From contig JAHZGF010000061.1 of NCBI GenBank assembly GCA_019420945.1, forward strand, positions 1 to 32,296: 32,296 nucleotides of DNA, in the 5' to 3' direction. Numbering within the stretch: position 1 is the first letter of the stretch; the number at the start of each line of letters is the position of its first letter. This document shows, one piece after another, positions 7,046 through 15,126 of this stretch. The position numbers and the translations under genes are program-made. The notes below the pieces were generated by a model. That model was not told the origin of the DNA. It saw nothing but the letters and a program-made list of their open reading frames with translations, and ran no database searches. Source of the DNA: Clostridiales bacterium. GTDB lineage: Bacteria > Bacillota > Clostridia > Oscillospirales > Oscillospiraceae.

Positions 7046-7522
7046 ATGAACGAAAAAAGATACTACATCGCCTACGGCAGCAACCTGAATGTTCGGCAGA
7101 TGCGGATGCGCTGCCCTCACGCCACGATCCTCGGTACGGCAAACCTTAAGGATTGGGAACTGCTTTTTAAGGGAAGCAGGACCGGCTCTTACCTGACCAT
7201 TGAAGAATGCGAAAACGGCACGGTTCCCGTGGTGATCTGGGAGGTGACGGCTGCAGACGAAGCCGCCCTCGACCGTTATGAAGGATTCCCGACCTTTTAC
7301 TACAAGCGGGATATCCGTCTCCAGTACAAAGGCATCCGGACAGGCAGACGCAGGACGGTGACGGCCTTTGCCTACATCATGCACGAGGACAGGCCGATTG
7401 GGATTCCCAGCAATCTCTATATGCGGACTTGCCTGGAAGGGTATGACGCCTTCCGCTTTGACAAGAATATTCTGGTTGATGCTTATGATAAATGCAGGGA
7501 GGTATGCGGATATGAAGGATAA
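7046..7522 (+). CDS. Gamma-glutamylcyclotransferase-like protein (AIG2/GGCT fold)
   Basis: A 158-residue protein of the gamma-glutamylcyclotransferase-like family, enzymes that release a gamma-glutamyl group from an amine as 5-oxoproline. Visible: the substrate-loop motif YGSN (10-13), the usual strand pattern after it, VVIWEVTAADEAALDRYEGF (62-81) with Glu79 at the catalytic position, and a C-terminal AFAYIM strand. Length fits the family. Start ATG 7046 follows AGGAAAGGA. It lies downstream of the amidoligase on the same strand, so one enzyme may build and the other remove an amide-linked group (inference). It overlaps the next small gene by 11 bases. Confidence 0.85.
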   Translation: MNEKRYYIAYGSNLNVRQMRMRCPHATILGTANLKDWELLFKGSRTGSYLTIEECENGTVPVVIWEVTAADEAALDRYEGFPTFYYKRDIRLQYKGIRTGRRRTVTAFAYIMHEDRPIGIPSNLYMRTCLEGYDAFRFDKNILVDAYDKCREVCGYEG

Positions 7523-7712
7523 TGTGATCCGGATGGCGGTCTGCCCGCTTTGCGGCAGGACCTACCACGGCGCTCCGGCGCTTTCAAGAGAAGACAACGA
7601 AACGCTCATCTGCCCGGACTGTGGCACCAGGCAGGCGCTCCAGTCTATCGGTGTGGACAGCGCCGAGCAGGAGCAGATCATTGAGACGATCCACCGCCAT
7701 ACACAGGAGTGA
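7512..7712 (+). CDS. Small zinc-ribbon protein
   Basis: A 66-residue protein with two CxxC pairs, CPLC at residues 11-14 and CPDC further on (LICPDCGTRQAL), giving a four-cysteine zinc ribbon; the C-terminal 25 residues are an acidic helix. Start ATG 7512 follows GGGAGG by about 9 bases, inside the end of the cyclotransferase gene. The longer reading of this frame from 7368 is only the shadow of that gene. Zinc ribbons of this size commonly bind nucleic acid or a partner protein; no specific role can be given. It closes the amidoligase/cyclotransferase operon. Confidence 0.7.
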   Translation: MKDNVIRMAVCPLCGRTYHGAPALSREDNETLICPDCGTRQALQSIGVDSAEQEQIIETIHRHTQE

Positions 7713-7716
7713 TATA

Positions 7717-7836
7717 CACAATTTATTCCTCCGATCTTTGTGCGGATTATGCTCAGAATTAACTTGATAATATATGGTTTTAGAGCGAATATGTACACAC
7801 CGAAAGGGAAAACAAAGAAAACGGAGGATACAAGCC
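7717..7836 (+). promoter_or_regulatory. Promoter-like element C and shared leader
   Basis: TTGATA (7764-7769), 17 bases ending TTTTAGAGC, GAATAT (7787-7792). It is the near copy of element B (5873-5997), including CACA-18-TGTG upstream (7717-7742) and the leader through AACGGAGGAT. It starts immediately after the zinc-ribbon gene and precedes a single orphan gene, so it probably drives a short transcript that ends at the 8191 terminator. Confidence 0.6.
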
Positions 7837-8124
7837 ATGATGATCAACGAAGCGATGAAAAAGTACCGGCTGCCGAACCCCACCACAACCGAGGATTTGG
7901 AGATGCGGTTCTCCGGCATGGACGGCAAGACGTTGACTTTTGGAGATAAGGTTCTCCTTGCCGGATACTACTACAACGGGAGAAACAAGCCCTGCTGCTT
8001 CGGCGCGGCATACGAGTTCCTTACCGATGACCACACCTGCGAAGGTATGATCGGGCTGAGAGCAGCCAGCGGGGTTGAGTTTGAGGATGATGGCCACGCC
8101 ATCGCTTGGGCGATGCAGCAGTAA
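7837..8124 (+). CDS. Hypothetical small phage protein
   Basis: A 95-residue protein I do not recognise. ATG codons at 7837 and 7840 both fit; GGAGG lies 9 bases before the first. The sequence has a short helical start (MINEAMKKYRLPNPTT), a strand-rich middle with aromatic residues (LLAGYYYNGRNKPCCFG) and an acidic C-terminal part. There is no membrane segment or signal peptide. It has its own promoter-like element, shared in sequence with that of the amidoligase, and is followed by a terminator, so it is a single-gene unit likely expressed together with the amidoligase. Confidence 0.65.
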   Translation: MMINEAMKKYRLPNPTTTEDLEMRFSGMDGKTLTFGDKVLLAGYYYNGRNKPCCFGAAYEFLTDDHTCEGMIGLRAASGVEFEDDGHAIAWAMQQ

Positions 8125-8150
8125 ATAAAAGAACATAATAACCTGAGATC

Positions 8151-8164
8151 GAGCCGCACGGCTC
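8151..8164 (+). terminator. Possible weak hairpin terminator
   Basis: GAGCCG-CA-CGGCTC (8151-8164) is a perfect six-base stem with a two-base loop, followed by TTTCTCTC. The loop is very short and the T-run broken, so on its own it would be weak; it precedes a better terminator at 8191. Confidence 0.35.
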
Positions 8165-8190
8165 TTTCTCTCGTACAGAACCATTTTGGA

Positions 8191-8215
8191 AGTCGCAGCG
8201 ATGCGGCTATTTTTT
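8191..8215 (+). terminator. Rho-independent terminator before the large terminase gene
   Basis: AGTCGCA (8191-8197) pairs with TGCGGCT (8202-8208) with one G-T pair around a GCGA loop, followed by ATTTTTT. It separates the accessory block from the packaging and head genes, so the structural genes must be transcribed either by readthrough, by an antiterminated transcript, or from a promoter not recognised here. Confidence 0.6.
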
Positions 8216-8238
8216 ATGCCATTTGGGAGGTGGTGTCT

Positions 8239-9840
8239 ATGCGAAAACTGAAGAAATACAAGCCTACCAAGTTCATGGCGAAGACCTCGCACTATGATAA
8301 GGACGCCGCCGACTATGCGGTCATGTTCATCGAGTCCCTCTGCCACACCAAGGGCACCTGGGCGGGAAAACCCTTTGAACTGATTGACTGGCAGGAACAG
8401 ATCATCCGCGACCTGTTCGGCGTGTTAAAGCCCAATGGCTACCGTCAGTTTAATACAGCATATATCGAGATCCCCAAGAAACAGGGCAAATCGGAGCTTG
8501 CCGCCGCCGTGGCGCTCCTGCTTCTCTGTGGGGACGGCGAGGAACGGGCTGAGGTGTATGGCTGCGCCGCTGACCGCAACCAGGCAAAGATCGTGTTTGA
8601 TGTGGCGGTGGATATGGTGCGGTTCTGTCCGGCGCTTTCCAAGCGGGTAAAGATCCTGGAATCCCAGAAGAAGATCACCTACCTTCCCACTAACAGCTCC
8701 TACCAGGTGCTTTCGGCGGATGTGGCGAACAAGCATGGCTTTAATACCCACGGCGTAATCTTCGATGAGCTGCATACCCAGCCTAACCGGAAACTCTTTG
8801 ACGTCATGCTCCAGGGCTCCGGGGACGCCCGGATGCAGCCGCTTTACTTTCTGATCACCACGGCCGGCAACGATACCAACTCCATCTGCTATGAGGTACA
8901 CCAGAAAGCCATTGACATCGCAGAGGGACGGAAGGTTGATCCTACCTTTTATTCGGTCATTTACGGTGCTGCCGAGAATGAGGACTGGACAGACCCCAAG
9001 GTCTGGAAGAAGGCAAATCCTTCCCTGGGCATCACGGTGGGGATCGACAAGGTCAGGGCAGCCTGTGAATCCGCCCGGCAGAATCCTGGCGAGGAGAACG
9101 CTTTCCGGCAGCTAAGGCTCAATCAGTGGGTGAAACAGTCTGTCCGTTGGATGCCGATGGACAAGTGGGACGCCTGCGCGTTCCCGGTTTCCGAGGACGA
9201 TTTGGAAGGCCGCATCTGCTACGGCGGGCTGGACTTGTCCTCCACCACGGACATCACGGCCTTTGTGCTGGTGTTCCCGCCGCTGGATGAGGAGGACAAA
9301 TACTACATCCTGCCCTACTTCTGGATACCGGAGGAAACGCTTGACCTCCGTGTCCGACGCGACCATGTCCCCTATGATCTATGGGAGCGCCAGGGGACGC
9401 TGATGACTACAGAAGGCAACGTGGTACATTACGGCTACATTGAGAAATTCATCGAGCAGTTGGGCGAACGGTTCAACATCCGGGAGATTGCCTTTGACCG
9501 CTGGGGCGCTGTGCAGATGGTGCAGAATCTGGAAGGCATGGGCTTTACGGTGGTTCCCTTCGGACAGGGCTTTAAGGATATGTCCCCGCCGACCAAGGAG
9601 CTGATGAAGCTGGTGCTGGAGGAACGCATCGCTCACGGCGGCCACCCAGTGCTGCGCTGGATGATGGACAACATCTATATCCGCACGGATCCGGCGGGCA
9701 ATATCAAGGCGGACAAAGAGAAATCCACAGAGAAAATCGACGGCGCAATCGCCACTATCATGGGGCTTGACCGGGCGATCCGCTGCGGCAACGATACAGG
9801 CGCTTCGGTTTATGACAGCCGGGGGCTTTTGTTTATCTGA
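8239..9840 (+). CDS. Phage terminase large subunit
   Basis: A 533-residue packaging ATPase-nuclease that drives DNA into the procapsid and cuts it. ATPase half: PKKQGKSE (79-86) in the Walker A position, and THGVIFDELH (170-179) with Asp176-Glu177 as Walker B and catalytic carboxylate. Nuclease half: YGGLDLSSTTD (328-338, Asp332), IAFDRWGA (417-424, Asp420) and KIDGAIA (499-505, Asp501) as the acidic metal site. Length and motif order fit the HK97/Terminase_1 group. ATG 8239 follows GGGAGGTGG; the GTG at 8230 lies within that site. It is separated from the small subunit by the accessory block. It begins the head gene cluster. Confidence 0.95.
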   Translation: MRKLKKYKPTKFMAKTSHYDKDAADYAVMFIESLCHTKGTWAGKPFELIDWQEQIIRDLFGVLKPNGYRQFNTAYIEIPKKQGKSELAAAVALLLLCGDGEERAEVYGCAADRNQAKIVFDVAVDMVRFCPALSKRVKILESQKKITYLPTNSSYQVLSADVANKHGFNTHGVIFDELHTQPNRKLFDVMLQGSGDARMQPLYFLITTAGNDTNSICYEVHQKAIDIAEGRKVDPTFYSVIYGAAENEDWTDPKVWKKANPSLGITVGIDKVRAACESARQNPGEENAFRQLRLNQWVKQSVRWMPMDKWDACAFPVSEDDLEGRICYGGLDLSSTTDITAFVLVFPPLDEEDKYYILPYFWIPEETLDLRVRRDHVPYDLWERQGTLMTTEGNVVHYGYIEKFIEQLGERFNIREIAFDRWGAVQMVQNLEGMGFTVVPFGQGFKDMSPPTKELMKLVLEERIAHGGHPVLRWMMDNIYIRTDPAGNIKADKEKSTEKIDGAIATIMGLDRAIRCGNDTGASVYDSRGLLFI

Positions 9841-9857
9841 AAGGACGGTGATTCGAT

Positions 9858-11216
9858 ATGGGTATCTTTTCCGGGCTGTTCCGTTCCAGGGACAAGCCCC
9901 AGGACCGCACCGCCGGCAGCGGCTATGCGTTCTATTTCGGCGGCACCACCTCCGGCAAAGCGGTGACGGAACGTTCCGCCATGCAGATGACCGCCGTGTA
10001 TTCCTGCGTCCGCATCCTGGCCGAAGCGGTGGCAGGTCTGCCGCTGCATCTCTACCGCTACAAGGAGGACGGCGGCAAGGAAAAAGCACTTGACCATCCG
10101 CTGTATCTGCTCCTGCATGATGAGCCGAACCCGGAGATGAGTTCCTTTGTGTTCCGGGAAACGCTCATGACGCACCTGCTCCTGTGGGGCAACGCCTACG
10201 CCCAGATCATCCGCAACGGCAAGGGCGAGGTCATTGCCCTCTACCCCCTGATGCCAAACCGCATGGTGGTGGACAGGGATATCCACGGGCAGCTTTATTA
10301 CCAGTATACGCGCTCCACGGAAGAAGCGCCGACCATGAAAGGCGTGACGGTCAATCTGCCGCCCTCCGATGTGCTGCACATTCCGGGGCTTGGCTTTGAC
10401 GGGCTGGTGGGCTATTCCCCTATCGCTATGGCCAAGAACGCCATCGGCATGGCGATTGCCTGTGAGGAGTACGGGGCCAAGTTCTTTGCCAACGGCGCCG
10501 CCCCTGGTGGCGTCTTGGAGCATCCGGGTACCATCAAAGACCCCCAGCGGGTACGGGAGAGCTGGCAGTCCACCTTCGGCGGCAGCGGCAACAGCAATAA
10601 GATCGCCGTGCTGGAGGAAGGCATGAAATATACGCCCATCGGCATCTCACCGGAGCAGGCGCAGTTTTTGGAAACGAGAAAGTTCCAGATCAATGAGATC
10701 GCCCGGATTTTCCGGGTGCCGCCCCACATGGTGGGCGACCTGGAAAAGTCGAGCTTTTCTAATATTGAGCAGCAGTCCTTGGAGTTTGTGAAATACACGC
10801 TGGAGCCCTGGCTGGTGCGCTGGGAGCAGTCTATCCAGCGGACGCTCTTTTCTCCGGAGGAAAAGAAGCGGTACTTTGCCAAGTTCAACGTGGAGGGGCT
10901 GCTCCGGGGCGATTATGCCAGCAGAATGTCCGGCTACGCCACGGCGAGACAGAACGGATGGATGAGCGCCAATGATATCCGGGAACTGGAAAACCTTGAT
11001 CGTATTCCTACGGAAGATGGCGGCGATCTGTACCTTATTAACGGCAATATGCTCCCGCTGGGAAATGCGGGTGCTTTTGCAGATACACAAACGGGAAAGG
11101 AGGAAAACCCCGATGAAGAAGTTCTGGAAGTGGAAGAACCAGGCAGCAACGGAGACAGCTCCGGCGGAACGGACGCTGTTCCTGAACGGCACCATCGCCG
11201 AGGAAAGCTGGTTTGA
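9858..11216 (+). CDS. HK97-type phage portal protein
   Basis: A 452-residue portal, which forms the dodecameric DNA gateway at one capsid vertex. Typical landmarks are ERSAMQMTAVYSCVRILAEA near residue 40, LPLHLYR, HPLYLLLHDEPNPEMSSF, LLWGNAYAQIIRNGKGEV (middle), and IARIFRVPPHMVGDLEKSSF with NIEQQSLEFVKYTLEPWL in the C-terminal half. The last 35 residues are acidic and poorly conserved and are encoded where the protease gene already runs in another frame. Start ATG 9858 follows GGACGGTGA. Confidence 0.95.
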   Translation: MGIFSGLFRSRDKPQDRTAGSGYAFYFGGTTSGKAVTERSAMQMTAVYSCVRILAEAVAGLPLHLYRYKEDGGKEKALDHPLYLLLHDEPNPEMSSFVFRETLMTHLLLWGNAYAQIIRNGKGEVIALYPLMPNRMVVDRDIHGQLYYQYTRSTEEAPTMKGVTVNLPPSDVLHIPGLGFDGLVGYSPIAMAKNAIGMAIACEEYGAKFFANGAAPGGVLEHPGTIKDPQRVRESWQSTFGGSGNSNKIAVLEEGMKYTPIGISPEQAQFLETRKFQINEIARIFRVPPHMVGDLEKSSFSNIEQQSLEFVKYTLEPWLVRWEQSIQRTLFSPEEKKRYFAKFNVEGLLRGDYASRMSGYATARQNGWMSANDIRELENLDRIPTEDGGDLYLINGNMLPLGNAGAFADTQTGKEENPDEEVLEVEEPGSNGDSSGGTDAVPERHHRRGKLV

Positions 11217-11853
11217 CGATGACGTCACGCCGCAGCTTTTTAAGGAGGAACTGATGTCCGGGGACGGCGATATCACCGTCTGGATCAACTCCCCAGGCGG
11301 GGACTGTGTGGCGGCGGCGCAGATCTACAATATGCTCATGGATTACCCCCATGATGTGACCATAAAGATCGATGGCATCGCAGCCAGCGCCGCCTCGGTC
11401 ATTGCCATGGCCGGCACGAAGGTGCTGGTATCTCCGGTGTCCATGATGATGATCCACAACCCTATGACCGTTGCCATGGGCGATACCGCAGAGATGCAGA
11501 AAGCCATCGAGATGCTTGGCAGCGTCAAGGATTCCATCATCAACGCCTACGAAATCAAGACCGGTTTGTCCCGCGCTAAACTCTCCCATCTGATGGATGC
11601 CGAGACCTGGATGGACGCGAACAAGGCGGTGGAACTTGGCTTTGCCGATGACGTCCTGCACCGGGCGGAGATCCCGGAGGATGTGGAGCCGTCTGCGGTG
11701 TCCATGCTCTATTCCAAAGCCGCTGTGGTGAATTCCCTTATGGATAAGATCGCAGCCAAATGCAGGACCAACCCTAAGAAAACTGAAAAACCCAACCCCC
11801 AGGGCCGCTCTGTAGACAGTCTCTACGAGCGGCTCAATCTTTTGAAGCATTAA
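11113..11853 (+). CDS. ClpP-like phage head maturation protease (S14)
   Basis: A 246-residue serine protease that would cut the scaffold-like N-terminus from the capsid protein. The catalytic set is visible: GIAASAAS (88-95, nucleophile Ser92), MMIHNP (112-117, His115) and the Asp in ELGFADDV (Asp179 or 180). WINSPGGD (58-64) is the oxyanion region of ClpP-like folds. ATG 11113 follows AAAGGAGG by 9 bases. It overlaps the portal gene by 104 bases in another frame, a large but plausible overlap since both starts and stops are well supported. The last 40 residues are a basic linker and amphipathic helix. Confidence 0.92.
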   Translation: MKKFWKWKNQAATETAPAERTLFLNGTIAEESWFDDDVTPQLFKEELMSGDGDITVWINSPGGDCVAAAQIYNMLMDYPHDVTIKIDGIAASAASVIAMAGTKVLVSPVSMMMIHNPMTVAMGDTAEMQKAIEMLGSVKDSIINAYEIKTGLSRAKLSHLMDAETWMDANKAVELGFADDVLHRAEIPEDVEPSAVSMLYSKAAVVNSLMDKIAAKCRTNPKKTEKPNPQGRSVDSLYERLNLLKH

Positions 11854-11866
11854 GGAGGATACGACT

Positions 11867-13069
11867 ATGACGATTTTGGAACTGCGCGAGAAGCGCGCGA
11901 AAGCCTGGGAAGCCGCCAAAGCCTTTCTGGATTCCCACAGAAATGATAAGGGCGTCCTGTCTGCCGAGGACGACGCCGCCTACACCCGCATGGAGCAGGA
12001 AATTACCGACCTTGGCAAGGAGATCGCCCGCCTGGAACGCCAGGAGGCGCTGGACGCGGAACTGAACCGCCCGGTGAACAAGCCCCTGACGGGTAAGCCT
12101 ATGAACGGCAAGGAGGAGAATAAGACCGGCCGCGCCACGGATGAGTACCGGCAGAATTTCTGGAACATGATGCGCTCCAAAGCGCCCATGCCCTCTGTGG
12201 TAAACGCCCTGCAGATCGGTACGGACTCCGAGGGCGGATACCTGGTGCCGGATGAGTACGAGCGCACCCTGGTGGAGGCGCTGGAGGAAGAGAATGTGTT
12301 CCGCCAGCTCGCCAAAGTGATCCAGACCTCCAGCGGCGACCGCAAGATTCCGGTGGTGGCAACGAAGGGCACCGCATCCTGGATTGACGAGGAAGGCGCC
12401 TACACCGAGAGCGACGATTCCTTCGGTCAGGTATCCATCGGGGCCTACAAACTGGGGACGATGATCAAGGTTTCCGAGGAACTCTTGAACGACAGCGTCT
12501 TTGATCTGGAAAGCTACATCTCCCGTGAATTTGCCCGCCGTATCGGTGCCAAGGAGGAAGAAGCCTTCTTTACCGGGGATGGCTCTGGCAAGCCCCTGGG
12601 CATCCTGGCTTCGAGCGGCGGCGCGGAAACCGGCATCACCGCTGCGTCCGCTACCGCCATTACGGCGGATGAGCTGATCGACCTGTTCTACTCCCTGAAA
12701 TCTCCTTACCGCCGCAACGCCGTGTGGGTGCTGAATGACTCCACCATTAAGGCCATCCGCAAGCTGAAGGACAGCAATGGCCAGTACCTGTGGCAGCCTT
12801 CCCTGACCGCAGGCACACCGGATACAATCCTGGGCCGTCCTGTGCGCACTTCCGCTTATATGCCCGCCATCGCGGCCAGCGCCAAAACCATCGCCTTTGG
12901 AGATTTCAGCTACTACTGGATTGCGGACCGCCAGGGGCGTTCCTTCAAGCGGCTGAACGAACTGTACGCGGCAAACGGCCAGGTGGGCTTCCTCGCTTCC
13001 CAGCGCGTGGACGGCAAGCTGATCCTGTCCGAGGCCATCAAGGTGCTGGCACAGAAAGCATCGACATAA
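11867..13069 (+). CDS. HK97-family major capsid protein
   Basis: A 400-residue capsid protein. Residues 1-105 are helical and highly charged (TILELREKRAKAWEAAKA), the delta domain that acts as internal scaffold and is normally removed by the protease encoded just before. The HK97 fold follows: SEGGYLVPDEYERTLVEAL (starting near residue 121), FTGDGSGKPLGIL (E-loop and A-domain region) and C-terminal GRSFKRLNELYAANGQVGF, RVDGKL. Start ATG 11867 follows AAGGAGGATACGACT. The exact cleavage site cannot be read but should be close to residues 95-110. Confidence 0.95.
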   Translation: MTILELREKRAKAWEAAKAFLDSHRNDKGVLSAEDDAAYTRMEQEITDLGKEIARLERQEALDAELNRPVNKPLTGKPMNGKEENKTGRATDEYRQNFWNMMRSKAPMPSVVNALQIGTDSEGGYLVPDEYERTLVEALEEENVFRQLAKVIQTSSGDRKIPVVATKGTASWIDEEGAYTESDDSFGQVSIGAYKLGTMIKVSEELLNDSVFDLESYISREFARRIGAKEEEAFFTGDGSGKPLGILASSGGAETGITAASATAITADELIDLFYSLKSPYRRNAVWVLNDSTIKAIRKLKDSNGQYLWQPSLTAGTPDTILGRPVRTSAYMPAIAASAKTIAFGDFSYYWIADRQGRSFKRLNELYAANGQVGFLASQRVDGKLILSEAIKVLAQKAST

Positions 13070-13088
13070 CGGAAAGGGGGCGGCGGTG

Positions 13089-13400
13089 ATGGACACTCTG
13101 CTGGAAAAAGTCAAGGCAAACCTGATTCTGGAACATTCGGCGGATGATGCGCTTTTGCAGGGCTACATCGCCGCCGCTGTTTCCTATGCGGAGAGCTACC
13201 AGCATATCCCGGAGGGCTATTATATGGAAAACGCGATGCCGGCCACTACTGAACAGGCGGTGATCATGCTGGCATCGCATTTTTACGAGTCCAGGGATGG
13301 CAGTACGGGCGGTTTCTTTGCGGACAATGTACAGGCCGGTCAGCAGGTCTGGAACACGGTCAACCTTCTGCTTCGGCTCGACCGGGAATGGAAGGTGTGA
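13089..13400 (+). CDS. Head-tail connector protein (gp6-like)
   Basis: A 103-residue helical protein typical of gp6-like connectors, which sit below the portal. Pattern: helix LLEKVKANLIL, HSADDALLQGYIAAAVSYAE, then an AVIMLASHFYESRDG helix and a C-terminal VNLLLRLDREW helix. It follows the capsid gene as in most HK97-like phages. AAAGGGGGCGG precedes ATG 13089; a GTG overlaps at 13086. Family identity rests on position and on the ASHFYESR-type motif. Confidence 0.85.
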   Translation: MDTLLEKVKANLILEHSADDALLQGYIAAAVSYAESYQHIPEGYYMENAMPATTEQAVIMLASHFYESRDGSTGGFFADNVQAGQQVWNTVNLLLRLDREWKV

Positions 13401-13402
13401 GT

Positions 13403-13735
13403 ATGAGCTTTGGCAAAATGAACACCTTCCTCTCCATTGTGGAGAAACAGTTCACGCAGGATGAGGACGGCTTTAAGACGGAAACCGATGTTACCGTGGC
13501 AGAAGTGCGTGCCTACCGGGAAGGCCGGCACGGCAGTGAGAAATGGGCCAACATGGCAACCTTCTCCACCGCCACCGACCTGTTCCGGTTCCGAGTGATC
13601 CCCGGCGTCACGGTCACAACGGATATGCGCATCGTCTGCGGCGGGCATACCTTCGAGATTACTTCGGTGGAGGATATCAAAGGCAGGGGGATGTATCTGG
13701 AAGTGCTGGCACAGGAGGTGAAAGCGGGTGGCTAA
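13403..13735 (+). CDS. Head closure / head-tail adaptor protein
   Basis: A 110-residue beta-rich protein fitting the phage head-tail joining family: short start (MSFGKMNTFLSIVEKQFTQD), a central strand set with TATDLFRFRVIPGVTVTTDM, and VCGGHTFEITSVEDIKGRGM, the usual hallmark strand-turn-strand of adaptors. I chose ATG 13403, with GGAAGGTG upstream, over the in-frame ATG at 13388. It overlaps the next gene by 8 bases. Confidence 0.85.
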   Translation: MSFGKMNTFLSIVEKQFTQDEDGFKTETDVTVAEVRAYREGRHGSEKWANMATFSTATDLFRFRVIPGVTVTTDMRIVCGGHTFEITSVEDIKGRGMYLEVLAQEVKAGG

Positions 13736-14159
13736 AGCGACATGGAGAATGCCGGAGGATTTCCTGATGAAGGTATCCCGTCTGGCGGATAAAACGGATG
13801 AGATCCTCCCGAAGGTGCTGGAGGCCGGCGCGGAGGTTGTGGAGGACAAGGTGCGCTCCAACCTGCAGGCAGTCATCGGCAGCGGGACAAAGTACGAGTC
13901 CAGAAGCACTGGGGAGCTTCTCCGCTCCCTTGGCACATCTCCCGCCCTGCAGGATAAAAACGGGGATTTCAATGTGAAGGTGGGCTTTTCCGAACCGCGT
14001 TCAGACGGGGACAGTAATGCCAAGATCGCCACCATTCTGGAATACGGCAAAAGCGGCCAGCCCGCGAAGCCTTTCCTGAAGCCAGCCCGTTCCTCATCCA
14101 GGAACGCCTGTATCAGCGCCATGAAAGCGAAACTGGATGAGGAGGTGGAGAAGATTTGA
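13728..14159 (+). CDS. HK97 gp10-like head-tail / neck protein
   Basis: A 143-residue protein of the HK97 gp10 type: helical start (LADKTDEILPKVLEAGAEVV), then SRSTGELLRSLG and the characteristic ILEYGKSGQPAKPFLKPA before a final helix. The gene begins with GTG 13728, with AGGAGG about 9 bases upstream and an 8-base overlap with the previous gene. Members help attach or complete the tail. Confidence 0.88.
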   Translation: MAKATWRMPEDFLMKVSRLADKTDEILPKVLEAGAEVVEDKVRSNLQAVIGSGTKYESRSTGELLRSLGTSPALQDKNGDFNVKVGFSEPRSDGDSNAKIATILEYGKSGQPAKPFLKPARSSSRNACISAMKAKLDEEVEKI

Positions 14160-14497
14160 GCCTGTTGTCGGAAATCAAGACCGTAGTTACCGGCTGCGGC
14201 CTGCCAGTGGAGACGGGCGTGTTCTCCGATGCGCCGCCGGAGGAATATGTGGTAATCACGCCCCTGGCGGACACTTACGAACTCCACGCGGATAACCTCC
14301 CGGAGTTTGAAACCCAGGAGGCGCGGCTCTCCCTGTTTACCAAAGGGAACTATCTGAAGCGGAAGGGGCAGCTTTCAGCGGCGCTCCTTGCCGCTGATTT
14401 TGTGATTACGGACAGGCGGTACATCGCCCATGAGGACGATACCGACTTCCACCATTACGCCATTGACGTGGCGAAACTCTACAGATTGGAGGAATGA
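14156..14497 (+). CDS. Putative tail terminator / tail completion protein
   Basis: A 113-residue protein starting with TTG 14156 in a TTGA overlap with the previous stop, with GGAGGTGGAG just upstream. It has a helix (LLSEIKTVVTG), then strands EYVVITPLADTYEL and EARLSLFTKGNY, a helix and a last strand with DFHHYAIDVAKLYRLEE. This alpha/beta order and the place between the gp10-like gene and the major tail gene fit tail-terminator proteins, which cap the growing tail tube. No name is certain. Confidence 0.7.
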   Translation: MSLLSEIKTVVTGCGLPVETGVFSDAPPEEYVVITPLADTYELHADNLPEFETQEARLSLFTKGNYLKRKGQLSAALLAADFVITDRRYIAHEDDTDFHHYAIDVAKLYRLEE

Positions 14498-14500
14498 ACT

Positions 14501-15112
14501 ATGGCTACGATTGGCCTTGACAAGCTGTACTACGCCAAGATCACCGAAGATACTTCGGGCAATGAAACTTACGAAGATCCGCTGCCTTTGGCAAAGGCCA
14601 TGACCGCCGAGCTTTCCGTGGAACTGGCGGAAGCTACGCTGTATGCGGACGATGGCGCGGCGGAGGTGGTGAAGGAGTTCCAGAGCGGGACGCTGACGCT
14701 GGGTGTGGACGACATCGGCAAATCTGTCGCAGAGGACCTAACAGGGGCGGTAATCGATGAAAACGGCGTCCTGATCTCTGCGTCGGAGGACGGAGGCGCT
14801 CCGGTCGCTATTGGCTTCCGTGCCAAGAAAGCCAACGGCAAGTACCGCTATTTCTGGCTGTACCGGGTGATTTTCGGCATCCCTGCCACCAACCTGACCA
14901 CTAAGGGCGAGAGCATCGAGTTTTCCACCCCGTCCATCGAGGGAACCGTGACCCGGCGCAATAAGGTGGACGGCCAAGGCAAGCACCCCTGGAAAGCGGA
15001 GGTGTCTGAGGATGACGCCGGTGTATCCCCTACAGTCATTTCGGGCTGGTACGAGGAAGTCTATGAACCGTCCTATGCGGATCAGACATCGGGCGCAGGC
15101 GGCGAAGGTTAA
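14501..15112 (+). CDS. Major tail tube protein (phi13 type)
   Basis: A 203-residue beta-rich protein fitting the phi13-type major tail proteins: MATIGLDKLYYAKITED at the start, repeated beta hairpins with LAEATLYADDGAAEVVKEF and TLTLGVDDIG, then FRAKKANGKYRYFWLYRVIF and IEFSTPSIEGTVTR. The polymer forms the tail tube. ATG 14501 follows GGAGG with 6 bases between. A glycine-rich acidic tail ends the protein. The chaperone genes follow as usual. Confidence 0.9.
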   Translation: MATIGLDKLYYAKITEDTSGNETYEDPLPLAKAMTAELSVELAEATLYADDGAAEVVKEFQSGTLTLGVDDIGKSVAEDLTGAVIDENGVLISASEDGGAPVAIGFRAKKANGKYRYFWLYRVIFGIPATNLTTKGESIEFSTPSIEGTVTRRNKVDGQGKHPWKAEVSEDDAGVSPTVISGWYEEVYEPSYADQTSGAGGEG

Positions 15113-15126
15113 GGAGGGTTTGAAGT

